This document shows, in pieces, positions 26,542 to 35,795 of a DNA stretch of 64,000 bases. Position numbers and translations under genes: made by a program. This DNA comes from an uncultured Lachnospiraceae bacterium (GTDB taxonomy: Bacteria > Bacillota > Clostridia > Lachnospirales > Lachnospiraceae): assembly GCA_946616835.1 (NCBI GenBank), contig CAMOJK010000005.1:1-64000 (forward strand). Reading direction: 5' to 3'. Every line of letters starts with the position of its first letter. The stretch's first letter is position 1. The notes beneath the pieces are model-generated. The model did not search any database. It saw only the letters and a program-made list of their open reading frames with translations, and was not told the DNA's origin.

Positions 26542-29500
26542 ATGAAGAAACAGGACAATAAAGTCGAACCCCGACTGAGCGTATATCTTGTGATCATGAT
26601 GATCATCTGCGTTGCAGTAAATGTGACAGGAGGGATTTTAGCCAGGTTCCTTAATCTGCCTTTCTGGCTGGACACAGTAGGGACTATGGCGGCTGCTGTT
26701 GCATTCGGCCCTCTGCCAGGGGCGATAGTAGGTCTTATATCCGGATTGTGTTCGGGTTATTTCAGTGGTTTTTCATTATTTTATCTGCCGGTAAACATCC
26801 TCGTGGGTGTTATGGTAGGTTTCCTTTATCCAAGAAAAACAAAGAAAGAAGCTTTGGGTATAGTCACTCTGGCTCTTTTAAACGGTCTTATTTCTGCCTT
26901 TATCTCCACCCCTGTGGATGTGCTGGTATATCAGGGCGATACGGGGAATCTCTGGGGAGATGCGCTTAAGGATATGCTTGATACTTATGTGAGCGTTTCT
27001 AGTTTTAATACTCTGGTAGCAGAGGTCTTTATTGATTTCCCGGATCGGATATTCTCAATGGCACTGGCACAGATACTCCTTTATATTTGCGAGAGGGAGA
27101 GAAAGAATATAAGGAAAAAGAGGGCTGGGAAGAAAAAGTCTTCATCAAAGCAGGCTGTTTCGGGACTGCTGATAATTGTGCTTTTAGCACCCGCACTTTC
27201 ATCAATTCATGCCAAGGCGGCTGACTTTGAATATGAATACGAAGAAACTTCTTTTGATAATGATGACGGCATGGTTTCCACGGAAGCTAATTCCATTGTC
27301 CAGACTTCAGATGGCTATTTGTGGGTAGGAACATATTCAGGCTTATACCGTTATGATGGAGTGAAATTTGAAGAAATGAAGCTTCACGACAGTATAAGGA
27401 ATGTAAAAGAGCTTTATGTTGACAGTAAGGGAGATATGTGGATCGGAACTAATGACAGCGGTGTAGTCTGCTATGATTTTGAGACGCATATGGGGACTCT
27501 GTATGATACGGAAAACGGTATGCCGTCTGACAGCGTACGTCATATCTGTGAGGATAACAGGGGCAATATCTATATTGCAACTGACAGAGAGCTTGCCAGA
27601 ATAGACGGAGAAGGAAATGTCCGGATTTTTTCCGAGTGGGCTGATATTACTGACATTACTTCACTTATGTCCATATCTGACGGACGCGTGCTTGGGGTAA
27701 CGCAGAATGGAATATTCTTTATTGTGAAGGATGATATCCTGATTTACACTCAGTCATATAAAGGAACGGGAATATCATATCGCTGCGTTGCCAGTGATGG
27801 AGACAATGTGGTACTGGGGACCGATACGGATATTCTGGAAATAAATAAACTTGAAGATGACGGTATCGGGATTATCAAAAAGATCAACAGCAAAGATCTT
27901 TCGTGTTTTAATACCATCGAATACGATCCGGGGCTGGATCTGTATTTTTGCTGCAGTGACAGCGGAATGGGTGATCTGGATCTTAATACATCAGAGTTTA
28001 AGAGCCTTATGGGAAGCTCCATGCACGGAAATGTAAATGATGTGTGCATTGATGCACAGGATAATATCTGGTTTGCCTCTGATAAGAGCGGTGTGATAAA
28101 GCTTTCCCGCACTCCTTTCAAAAATTTTTCCGGTAAAGCAGGTCTTGATAAAGCTGTGGTGAATGCTCTGTACAGGGATGGAAACATGATGTACATAGGG
28201 ACCGATAACGGATTGAAAATGGTAGACCTGAATACTTTCAGGGAGCTGTCCAACGCTCTTACCAAAAGAATAGCAGATACAAGAGTAAGACAAATATACA
28301 GGGACAGCAACGGAAATATATGGATATCCATGAATGGCGGTGAGGGGCTTATATATCAGGCGTCTGACGGAAGTATACATGCGGTGGACTTTTCCGAACA
28401 GGGGATAAGTGTGCCAAAGTGCCGCTTTGTTGAGGAACTCTCCGATGGCAGGATACTTGCATCCTGCAGAAATGCGGGCCTGTTTTTTATAGAAAAGGGA
28501 AAGATTACCTCAGCGATAGGTACAAATGAGGGCTTGGACAATACCACCATATTATCAGTTTATGAGACAGAGGATGGTATGGTTATGGCCGGCTCGGATG
28601 GAGATGGTATATACCTTATAAAAGATGGCAGGGTTGTGGGCCATAAGGGTAAGACGGAGGGGTTACGGACCGGCGTGGTAATGAAGATAGTTCCCTGTAC
28701 GGGAGGATTTATCTATGTCAGCAGCAATGCCCTGTATTACGATAATGGAGATGAGATACGCAGACTTGAGAACTTCCCTTATTATGACAATCTGGATGTG
28801 GTAATAGATGATTCAGGAAGGGCGTGGATAACCTCAGGCGCAGGCCTTTTTGTGGTGCCTGAAGAAAAACTGATCGAAGACGGTGAATATGCAAGTCTGC
28901 TGCTGGATTCCAACTGGGGACTTACTACAAATTTTACGGCTAATTCATGGAATGTTCTTGATGATAAAAAGCTTTATCTTTGTTGTGTTGACGGTGTGAG
29001 AGTGATCAATACGGATATTTATGATGAAGTGGATAATTCTTTCCAGATGAAGCTTAAGCTTGTGGAGACACAGGATATGAAGTATGAGCAGATAGGGAAA
29101 AAACTGGTACTGCCGGCTGTTTCGGGACGAATATTATTCCATGTGGCAGTAAACAATTTTACTATGACCAATCCACTGGTGCACTATTACCTTGAAGGTA
29201 CCGGCGATCCCGGTGTGACCTGTTATCAGGATGAAATAACCCCTCTTTCATTTACGAATCTGCCATACGGCAAATACAAGTTTCATATCGAAATCCTGAA
29301 TGATATGACGGGAGAGGTCGTCAGGGATGAAGTGATAGATGTGGAGAAAGAGGCACAGATGTATGAGAGCCCGATCTTCCTCCTATATCTTTCTTTTGTC
29401 AATTCACTGATATTGGCATATTTCATATGGCTGTTTATAGAAATCCGGCGCAGGAACAGGAGGATAAGGAAGCTGCGCAGGGAGATACAGACGGATCCAA

Positions 29501-30402
29501 TGACCGGACTGCTGAACAAAGCCGGCTCGCATAAGTCCATAGGAGAGGCCTGTGCAAAAGAAAATGGTATACTACTGATGATAGATCTTGACAGCTTTAA
29601 ATTGGTCAATGACCTTCACGGGCATGAGATGGGCGACAGGATACTTATAAGATTTGCGGAACTTATAAATGAGGCAATCAAGGAAGATGATCTGGGAGGC
29701 CGGCTTGGTGGTGATGAGTTTATCGCATTTCTAAAGGATACTTCTGATGAGGCAGATGTGGAACGTGTCTGCAAAATCCTGAACGAAGGAATTGTAAAAT
29801 CCGCAAAGGAGTATATGGGGGAGGATATGAATATCCCGCTTGGCGCGTCAATAGGTGCTGTACGTGTACCGGATGAAGGTAATATATTCGATGATGTGTT
29901 CCGTCTGGCGGATAAGGCTCTCTATAATGTGAAGCAGAACGGAAAGCATGGATATGCATTCTATCAGAAGTCCGGAAGCGAGAAGGATGCGGGACAAAAG
30001 GAGAAGAATGACCTTAAGCAGATCAAGCAGATAATTGGCGAGCGAAATGAAGGAAAAGGCGCGTTCTGTGTGAACTTTGACCGTATGCAGGTGCTGTACA
30101 AGTATCTGAACAGGGCTGACAGGATAAGTGGAAGCTGCACCGGGTTTTTCCGTATAACGCTTGAGCGTACGGATGGAAAAGAGGTCGAGGATGAGACAAT
30201 GAGCGTATTTGAAGATCTGCTTATACGCAGCCTGAAGAAAAATGATGTGGTCAGTGTATACGGCGGAAGCTTTTTCGTGCTTTTTGCTGCAGGGTCTGAA
30301 AAGGAGTATGATGAGGCTCTGCAAAGAATAGCCGATGCCTGGAAGAGTGAAGGGCTCAGTGATGATTACAGGCTTAGTTACGAGACTGACAGGGTAGGCT
30401 GA
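26542..30402 (+). CDS. ECF-S-component-like membrane domain + two-component-regulator propeller + Y_Y_Y + GGDEF protein
   Basis: N-terminal ECF-S-like helices, Reg_prop repeats (DGYLWVGTYSGLYRYDG), C-terminal GGRLGGDEFIAFL. Confidence 0.9.
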   Translation: MKKQDNKVEPRLSVYLVIMMIICVAVNVTGGILARFLNLPFWLDTVGTMAAAVAFGPLPGAIVGLISGLCSGYFSGFSLFYLPVNILVGVMVGFLYPRKTKKEALGIVTLALLNGLISAFISTPVDVLVYQGDTGNLWGDALKDMLDTYVSVSSFNTLVAEVFIDFPDRIFSMALAQILLYICERERKNIRKKRAGKKKSSSKQAVSGLLIIVLLAPALSSIHAKAADFEYEYEETSFDNDDGMVSTEANSIVQTSDGYLWVGTYSGLYRYDGVKFEEMKLHDSIRNVKELYVDSKGDMWIGTNDSGVVCYDFETHMGTLYDTENGMPSDSVRHICEDNRGNIYIATDRELARIDGEGNVRIFSEWADITDITSLMSISDGRVLGVTQNGIFFIVKDDILIYTQSYKGTGISYRCVASDGDNVVLGTDTDILEINKLEDDGIGIIKKINSKDLSCFNTIEYDPGLDLYFCCSDSGMGDLDLNTSEFKSLMGSSMHGNVNDVCIDAQDNIWFASDKSGVIKLSRTPFKNFSGKAGLDKAVVNALYRDGNMMYIGTDNGLKMVDLNTFRELSNALTKRIADTRVRQIYRDSNGNIWISMNGGEGLIYQASDGSIHAVDFSEQGISVPKCRFVEELSDGRILASCRNAGLFFIEKGKITSAIGTNEGLDNTTILSVYETEDGMVMAGSDGDGIYLIKDGRVVGHKGKTEGLRTGVVMKIVPCTGGFIYVSSNALYYDNGDEIRRLENFPYYDNLDVVIDDSGRAWITSGAGLFVVPEEKLIEDGEYASLLLDSNWGLTTNFTANSWNVLDDKKLYLCCVDGVRVINTDIYDEVDNSFQMKLKLVETQDMKYEQIGKKLVLPAVSGRILFHVAVNNFTMTNPLVHYYLEGTGDPGVTCYQDEITPLSFTNLPYGKYKFHIEILNDMTGEVVRDEVIDVEKEAQMYESPIFLLYLSFVNSLILAYFIWLFIEIRRRNRRIRKLRREIQTDPMTGLLNKAGSHKSIGEACAKENGILLMIDLDSFKLVNDLHGHEMGDRILIRFAELINEAIKEDDLGGRLGGDEFIAFLKDTSDEADVERVCKILNEGIVKSAKEYMGEDMNIPLGASIGAVRVPDEGNIFDDVFRLADKALYNVKQNGKHGYAFYQKSGSEKDAGQKEKNDLKQIKQIIGERNEGKGAFCVNFDRMQVLYKYLNRADRISGSCTGFFRITLERTDGKEVEDETMSVFEDLLIRSLKKNDVVSVYGGSFFVLFAAGSEKEYDEALQRIADAWKSEGLSDDYRLSYETDRVG

Positions 30403-30500
30403 ACATCCTGTTGATCATAGCCGGTAAATGTGTTAAAAACGGGCACTCTGCACAGTGTGTGTAGACAAGAAGGACTGTCTGTGATAAAATAACTAATCAT

Positions 30501-30773
30501 TTGGCTGTGTGTTTTATGGCCATTCTGAATGATCATTTTTGTCAGGAAAGGATGACAGGTATGGGAAACGGAGCAGGTGAAGAAGCTTTAAAATCTTTAA
30601 TGGATACGCTCGCATCTTCTGATGATGGTTCATTGGCAAATGCTAATCAGGTAATGCGCCAGGCTGATATTGATTATCTGGTAAGCCTTCTGCAGGAGCT
30701 TCAGAGATATAAGGAAATAGGTACTCCGGAAGAGTGTGCAGAGTACAAGCGTAAGGCGCTTTCTGCAGGCTGA
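30501..30773 (+). CDS. Small hypothetical protein
   Basis: 90 aa ORF, likely start at 30552 (MTGMGNG). Confidence 0.5.
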   Translation: MAVCFMAILNDHFCQERMTGMGNGAGEEALKSLMDTLASSDDGSLANANQVMRQADIDYLVSLLQELQRYKEIGTPEECAEYKRKALSAG

Positions 30774-30851
30774 AACTTTTAGTGTTGTATTAATAGGTAT
30801 GAGAATTGAAGGGGATACGTTCAGTCGTGCCCCCTTTTGTATTTTTTTGAT

Positions 30852-32540
30852 ATGTCTGACGGATTGAAAAAGTCACTTGTGATACAGGGGTCCATACTTG
30901 CTATGGCCGGACTTATATCGAAAGTGATAGGATTCCTGTACAGGATTCCAATGGCTAATATATTGGGCAATGAGGGAAACGGATTGTATTCTGTTTCTTT
31001 TGGCATATATAATATTGCACTGACGCTTTCTTCATACAGCATGCCCCTTGCGGTTTCAAAGCTGGTAAGCGCACGTATAGCAAGGGGAAAATATAAAAAT
31101 TCCCAAAGGATATTTAATATTGCTATCCTCTTTTCTCTGACTACAGGGTTGATCGCCTGGGGGGCGCTTTTCTTTGGGGCAAATTTCCTCGCGGAAATCT
31201 ATCAGAAACCCGGACTTGAATATCCGCTGAAGATCCTGGCACCGACAACATTTGTGGTAGCTCTTCTGGGAACCTGCCGGGGCTTTTTTCAGGGACACAG
31301 GAATATGGTCCCTACAGCTGTTTCCCAGGTGATAGAGCAGATAGTGAATGCTGCTGTCAGCATCATAGCAGCATCAGCATTTGTGAAATCATTCGGTGAG
31401 ATAGAGCAGACTCAGACGGGAGTATCACTGTTTCTTTATAATCCGGATACCATGTCTGCAGCAGCAGCCGGAGCTACAGGAGGTACTCTTGGTACATTTA
31501 TGGGAGCGCTTGTGGCTCTTGTAATGTTTTTGGCGCTTTTTATGATGAGTGAAAAGCGCATAAAAAAAGAGGCATCGGGGGATGACCTGCCTGATGAAGA
31601 AAAGCACCTTTTGTGGAAAGCACTCATAGTGACGGTTTTTCCCATAATAATAAGCCAGTCTGTGTACCAGCTGGGATATACCCTGGATGACCTGATATTT
31701 GGTAATCTTGTGGTCAGGGTTCAGCAGATCTCACAAGCTGAGACCACAGTGATGCAGGGCATTTTCAATACCCAGTATAATCAGATGATCAATCTTCCGG
31801 CGGCTATTGCTACGTCTATGGCTTCTGCGACGATTCCGACTATTGTTGCGGCATTTTCAAGAAAAGATAAAGCTGAATTAAAACGCAAGACGGACCAGGT
31901 ATTTAAGTTTACGCTGCTGATAGCACTTCCGTCTGCCGTAGGCCTGGCGGTTATGGCTGAACCGGTGATGCAGACGCTGTTTCCGAGGCTTGGAGACAAG
32001 ATGGGCATGGCAGTGCTCCTTTTACAGACCGGTTCTTCCGCAGTTGTATTTTATACTATGTCAACGATCTCATCTTCAGTGCTGCAGGGGTGCGATCGCA
32101 TGTGGACACCTGTATTTCACGCTGCGGTTTCACTCAATATCCATGTGATTTTGCTTATCGCTTTATTATGTGCTACGGATATGAATGTCATGGCACTGAT
32201 AATCGGAAATGTTTCATTCCCTCTTATTACATCTGTAATGAATATGATAAGTCTGCGTAAGCAGGTGGGTTATTCCTTTGACTGGAAAAAGACATTTATC
32301 CTGCCGGGGCTTGCTGCCATCATTATGGGGGCTGTGACCTTCGGGATTTTGTGCATTCTGAAGGATCTTGGCTGCGGACACATAGTTCAGTTACTGGTAC
32401 CGATAGGCGTTGCAGTTCCGGTTTATGCGGCAATGGTGCTTATTTTGAAAGCTGTATCAATAGAGGAAGCTGGTTCACTTCCGCTTATAGGAAAATACAT
32501 CCGGAAGATAGTAAGGCTGCTTGAAGGAAACAGAAAATAA
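30852..32540 (+). CDS. Polysaccharide biosynthesis / lipid II flippase-like protein (SpoVB/MurJ-type MOP family)
   Basis: GLISKVIGFLYRIPMANILGNEGNGLYS signature, 14-TM pattern. Confidence 0.9.
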   Translation: MSDGLKKSLVIQGSILAMAGLISKVIGFLYRIPMANILGNEGNGLYSVSFGIYNIALTLSSYSMPLAVSKLVSARIARGKYKNSQRIFNIAILFSLTTGLIAWGALFFGANFLAEIYQKPGLEYPLKILAPTTFVVALLGTCRGFFQGHRNMVPTAVSQVIEQIVNAAVSIIAASAFVKSFGEIEQTQTGVSLFLYNPDTMSAAAAGATGGTLGTFMGALVALVMFLALFMMSEKRIKKEASGDDLPDEEKHLLWKALIVTVFPIIISQSVYQLGYTLDDLIFGNLVVRVQQISQAETTVMQGIFNTQYNQMINLPAAIATSMASATIPTIVAAFSRKDKAELKRKTDQVFKFTLLIALPSAVGLAVMAEPVMQTLFPRLGDKMGMAVLLLQTGSSAVVFYTMSTISSSVLQGCDRMWTPVFHAAVSLNIHVILLIALLCATDMNVMALIIGNVSFPLITSVMNMISLRKQVGYSFDWKKTFILPGLAAIIMGAVTFGILCILKDLGCGHIVQLLVPIGVAVPVYAAMVLILKAVSIEEAGSLPLIGKYIRKIVRLLEGNRK

Positions 32541-32626
32541 GATGTTACAAGTGCCTGCTAAACTTGAAAAAGGTACTGTGTTGTGCTATAACAAATTTGA
32601 GTAAACATTGGTAGGGAGTATGCTTT

Positions 32627-33142
32627 ATGAAAGAAAATATTCTTTTGTTTGTTACTTCAAATCTTGCAGTCAGACGACTTGTGCCTGACGATGCGGAGCT
32701 TTTATATAAGTATTCGCAGGAGGCTTCGAACAAGGAACTTCCCAATGACATTTTTGAAAGTCTTGAAGATGCCAGGAGGCGTCTGGATCTGGTCATAGCA
32801 AATTACAGGATAGAGCATCTGCCCGTATATTTTGGAGTGGTTCTTAAGAGCGAAAACAAGCTTATCGGAGTACTCTCTTACAAGCGAATGCCGGACTACA
32901 ATATCATGATCAATTTCTCCATCGCGGAGGAGTACCAGCATCATGGTTATGCAACGGAGCTTATACGTGCGGCAGGAGACAATGTAAAGGAGCATTTGAG
33001 TGTTGATAAGGCATTTGTATGCATCAGGTCCTCGAATGAATATGCAAGGAGAGCTCTGGAGGCTGCGGGGTTCAGCCTTATTGAAGAGGGAGAACATGAA
33101 TGGTATGGGACAATGCAGCCCATATGTAAGTACAGAATCTGA
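32627..33142 (+). CDS. GNAT N-acetyltransferase (RimJ/RimL-like)
   Basis: LAVRRLVPDDAELLYKY; FSIAEEYQHHGYATELIRA. Confidence 0.88.
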   Translation: MKENILLFVTSNLAVRRLVPDDAELLYKYSQEASNKELPNDIFESLEDARRRLDLVIANYRIEHLPVYFGVVLKSENKLIGVLSYKRMPDYNIMINFSIAEEYQHHGYATELIRAAGDNVKEHLSVDKAFVCIRSSNEYARRALEAAGFSLIEEGEHEWYGTMQPICKYRI

Positions 33143-33181
33143 TTTTGACGGTCAGCTTACCGATAGGAATGGCTGCAATCG

Positions 33182-33436
33182 GTGCGGATTTTGAGGAATA
33201 GCGATATGCGTGTTATGGATTTTAAAATGGAAAGACCGGGACTTCTGAAGGAAGGAGACAAGGTCACTGTCACTGAGGGCTCTCTGCCCCATAGTTATTA
33301 TTATACGATCAACCCATCATTGGCGATGTCCGGTAATTTTGCAATAGCCGAGAGACTGAAAGTCCTTGAGGGCGTGGTTCAGTCGGTAGATGAGACAGAC
33401 CGGGGATTTTATGTTAAGGTGGGGTTTGACGAATGA
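33182..33436 (+). CDS. Small hypothetical protein (SH3/KOW-like beta fold)
   Basis: 84 aa ORF (likely start 33209 MRVMDF), LLKEGDKVTVTEG, GVVQSVDETDRGFYVKVGFDE. Confidence 0.6.
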   Translation: MRILRNSDMRVMDFKMERPGLLKEGDKVTVTEGSLPHSYYYTINPSLAMSGNFAIAERLKVLEGVVQSVDETDRGFYVKVGFDE

Positions 33437-33554
33437 TATAGACGGACTGCTAAGTGGACTGCCGAAGTGCAGAGCATGAAGCCGCCGGAAGTAAATAGAT
33501 GTAAAAAGAAGTAAAAAAAATAAATTGAAGTTAATACAAAAACGGAGGTTAATT

Positions 33555-33932
33555 ATGAAAGTTATCAGTACAGAAAAGGCACCTGCAGCTATCGGACCGT
33601 ATTCACAGGCTATTGTGGCAGGAAATATGGTATTTGCTTCGGGGCAGATTCCAATTAATCCTGCTACCGGTGAGATTGAGGCTGTGGGTATTCAGGCTCA
33701 GGCAGAGCAGGCTATCAAAAATGTGGGAGAGATACTTAAGGCAGCAGGAACTGATTATGAGCATGTGGTAAAGACTACATGTTTCCTGGCTGATATTGGT
33801 GATTTTGCTGCGTTCAATGCAGTTTATGCGGAATACTTTGTTTCAAAGCCTGCGAGAAGCTGTGTAGCGGTTAAGGATTTGCCCAAGGGTGTTTTGTGTG
33901 AGGTGGAGGTCACCGCATACATTGGTGAATGA
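33555..33932 (+). CDS. ridA: RidA family enamine/imine deaminase
   Basis: MKVISTEKAPAAIGPYSQAI...ASGQIPINPATGE; C-terminal RSCVAVKDLPKGVLCEVEVTAYI; RBS ggaggt. Confidence 0.95.
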   Translation: MKVISTEKAPAAIGPYSQAIVAGNMVFASGQIPINPATGEIEAVGIQAQAEQAIKNVGEILKAAGTDYEHVVKTTCFLADIGDFAAFNAVYAEYFVSKPARSCVAVKDLPKGVLCEVEVTAYIGE

Positions 33933-34066
33933 TACAGTCATGCTATTGTTCAGAACAGCTTGAGGCGCTTGCGGCTAAAGGCAAATTCTCAGATGACATT
34001 AAAGCGGACACTAACATATGTTTTCGGATGTTTGCAGCGTGTGCATTGATCTCCGGGCAGATGTGA
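33929..34066 (+). CDS. Possible 45-aa Cys-containing small protein overlapping the ridA stop (ATGA)
   Basis: MIQSCYCSEQLEALAAKGKFSDDIKADTNICFRMFAACALISGQM*; 4-nt stop/start overlap; below the ORF track cutoff. Confidence 0.35.
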   Translation: MIQSCYCSEQLEALAAKGKFSDDIKADTNICFRMFAACALISGQM

Positions 34067-34109
34067 GGTGTCCGTTGGTATTTATTAAGGAAAAAGCGAA
34101 GGAGGCAAT

Positions 34110-35747
34110 ATGAATGTATGTCTTTTAAATGACTCTTTTCCTCCTGTCATAGACGGTGTTGCAAATGTTGTAATGAACTATGCGGGCATCATGACAGATC
34201 AGGATATGGCTAATGTTATAGTTGCTACGCCTAAGTATCCGGATGCGGACTATGATTGTTATCCGTATCCTGTTGTTCCATACAGGAGCTTTGATACTAC
34301 CGAAATAGTAAAGGGATACAGGGCAGGGAACCCGTTTAATCATGAAGCCATAGAGAGGTTAAAAAAGTTTTCTCCGGATATCATCCATACGCATTGTCCT
34401 GTCTCATCTACCATAATGGCCAGGATCCTTCGGAATGAGACGGATGCTCCCATAGTTTTTACCTATCATACAAAGTTTGACGTGGATATAGCCAGGGCTG
34501 TGAAGGCAGAATTCCTGCAGAAAGAGAGTATACGTGCACTGGTTGCAAATATTTCCGTATGCGATGAAGTGTGGGTTGTGAGTGAGGGCGCCGGTGAAAA
34601 CTTAAAGAGCCTTGGGTACGAGGGTGAATACACTGTGGTATCCAATGGTGTGGATTTTGCAAAGGGACTGGCTGACCGGAGTAAAGTAAGAGAAGTTACA
34701 GGAGATTTCGACCTGCCTGAAGATCTGCCGGTATATCTTTTTGTGGGCAGACTGATGAAATACAAAGGGCTTATGATCATTGCAGATGCATTGTCGGAAC
34801 TGTCGGATGAGGGGATTGACTATCGGATGGTTTTTGTGGGAAGCGGTGCGGATGCGAAAGAAATGCAGGATACATTCACGCACAGGGGAATAACTTTGGA
34901 TGTTGTAAATGAAGGCGGAACTGTTGCCACTGTACAGGGAAATAAGACCGGACGTGTGATTTTTACAGGTGCCATTCATGACAGAGAGAGCCTGAGGGCC
35001 TGGAATACAAGGGCGGATCTTTTCCTTTTTCCATCCACTTATGATACGAATGGAATCGTAGTAAGGGAAGCGGCGGCCTGTGGTCTGGCAAGCGTCCTTA
35101 TAAAGGATTCCTGTGCTGCGGAGGGTATAACAGATGGTCGAAACGGATACCTGATTGAGGAAAAAGGAGAGGCCATGGCTACACTTCTTCGAGAACTTGG
35201 AAATGCACCTGAAAAGATGCGTGACTGCGGCAGACATGCTATGGATGAAATATATATTTCCTGGGAAAGTGCGGTGCATGATGCGTACTTAAGGTACGAG
35301 GAACTGATAGAAAAGCGTGATGACAGGCTTTTTGCGGAGATGCTGGAGCACAGAAGTCTTTTGGAAAGAAAGCGTCTGGGAGGATTCATTACGGATTCGA
35401 AAAGTTTTAATAACAGGATGCACAGGCGCCTTTCTGACGATTTCTATGATTTTGCGGTGGAACTCCATAAGAGTACGGAACGTATGATGGAGCTTCCAAA
35501 ATCTATTTACTATGGCATGGAAGAAAATGTATATGACGTGCTGGATGGCATAAGCAGGTCATCAAAGAATGCACTGAACGACATAAGTAAGTCGTCAAAA
35601 AACGCGCTGAGTGACCTTAGCAAGTCGTCGCGGAATGCACTGAACGACATTGGCAGGTCATCAAAAAATGCGCTGAATGATATACGTGAAAAAGGTGAGG
35701 AAATAAAGAAAGCTATAATTGATGATAACAGGGGGACGAAAGTCTGA
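34110..35747 (+). CDS. GT4-type glycosyltransferase (glycolipid glycosyltransferase-like) with repetitive C-terminal tail
   Basis: DSFPPVIDGVANVV, GRLMKYKGL, FLFPSTYDTNGIVVREAAACG. Confidence 0.9.
   Translation: MNVCLLNDSFPPVIDGVANVVMNYAGIMTDQDMANVIVATPKYPDADYDCYPYPVVPYRSFDTTEIVKGYRAGNPFNHEAIERLKKFSPDIIHTHCPVSSTIMARILRNETDAPIVFTYHTKFDVDIARAVKAEFLQKESIRALVANISVCDEVWVVSEGAGENLKSLGYEGEYTVVSNGVDFAKGLADRSKVREVTGDFDLPEDLPVYLFVGRLMKYKGLMIIADALSELSDEGIDYRMVFVGSGADAKEMQDTFTHRGITLDVVNEGGTVATVQGNKTGRVIFTGAIHDRESLRAWNTRADLFLFPSTYDTNGIVVREAAACGLASVLIKDSCAAEGITDGRNGYLIEEKGEAMATLLRELGNAPEKMRDCGRHAMDEIYISWESAVHDAYLRYEELIEKRDDRLFAEMLEHRSLLERKRLGGFITDSKSFNNRMHRRLSDDFYDFAVELHKSTERMMELPKSIYYGMEENVYDVLDGISRSSKNALNDISKSSKNALSDLSKSSRNALNDIGRSSKNALNDIREKGEEIKKAIIDDNRGTKV
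35550..35681 (+). repeat. Four 33-bp in-frame repeats encoding ISRSSKNALND-type undecapeptides
   Basis: ISRSSKNALND / ISKSSKNALSD / LSKSSRNALND / IGRSSKNALND. Confidence 0.85.
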
Positions 35748-35795
35748 ATGTTACGGAATGGCATAAAGATGTGAATATGAGGATATGAGGGGAAA

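Noticed and set aside
34602-35279. 225-aa minus-strand ORF
   Set aside because: Antisense to the recognised glycosyltransferase; shadow ORF.
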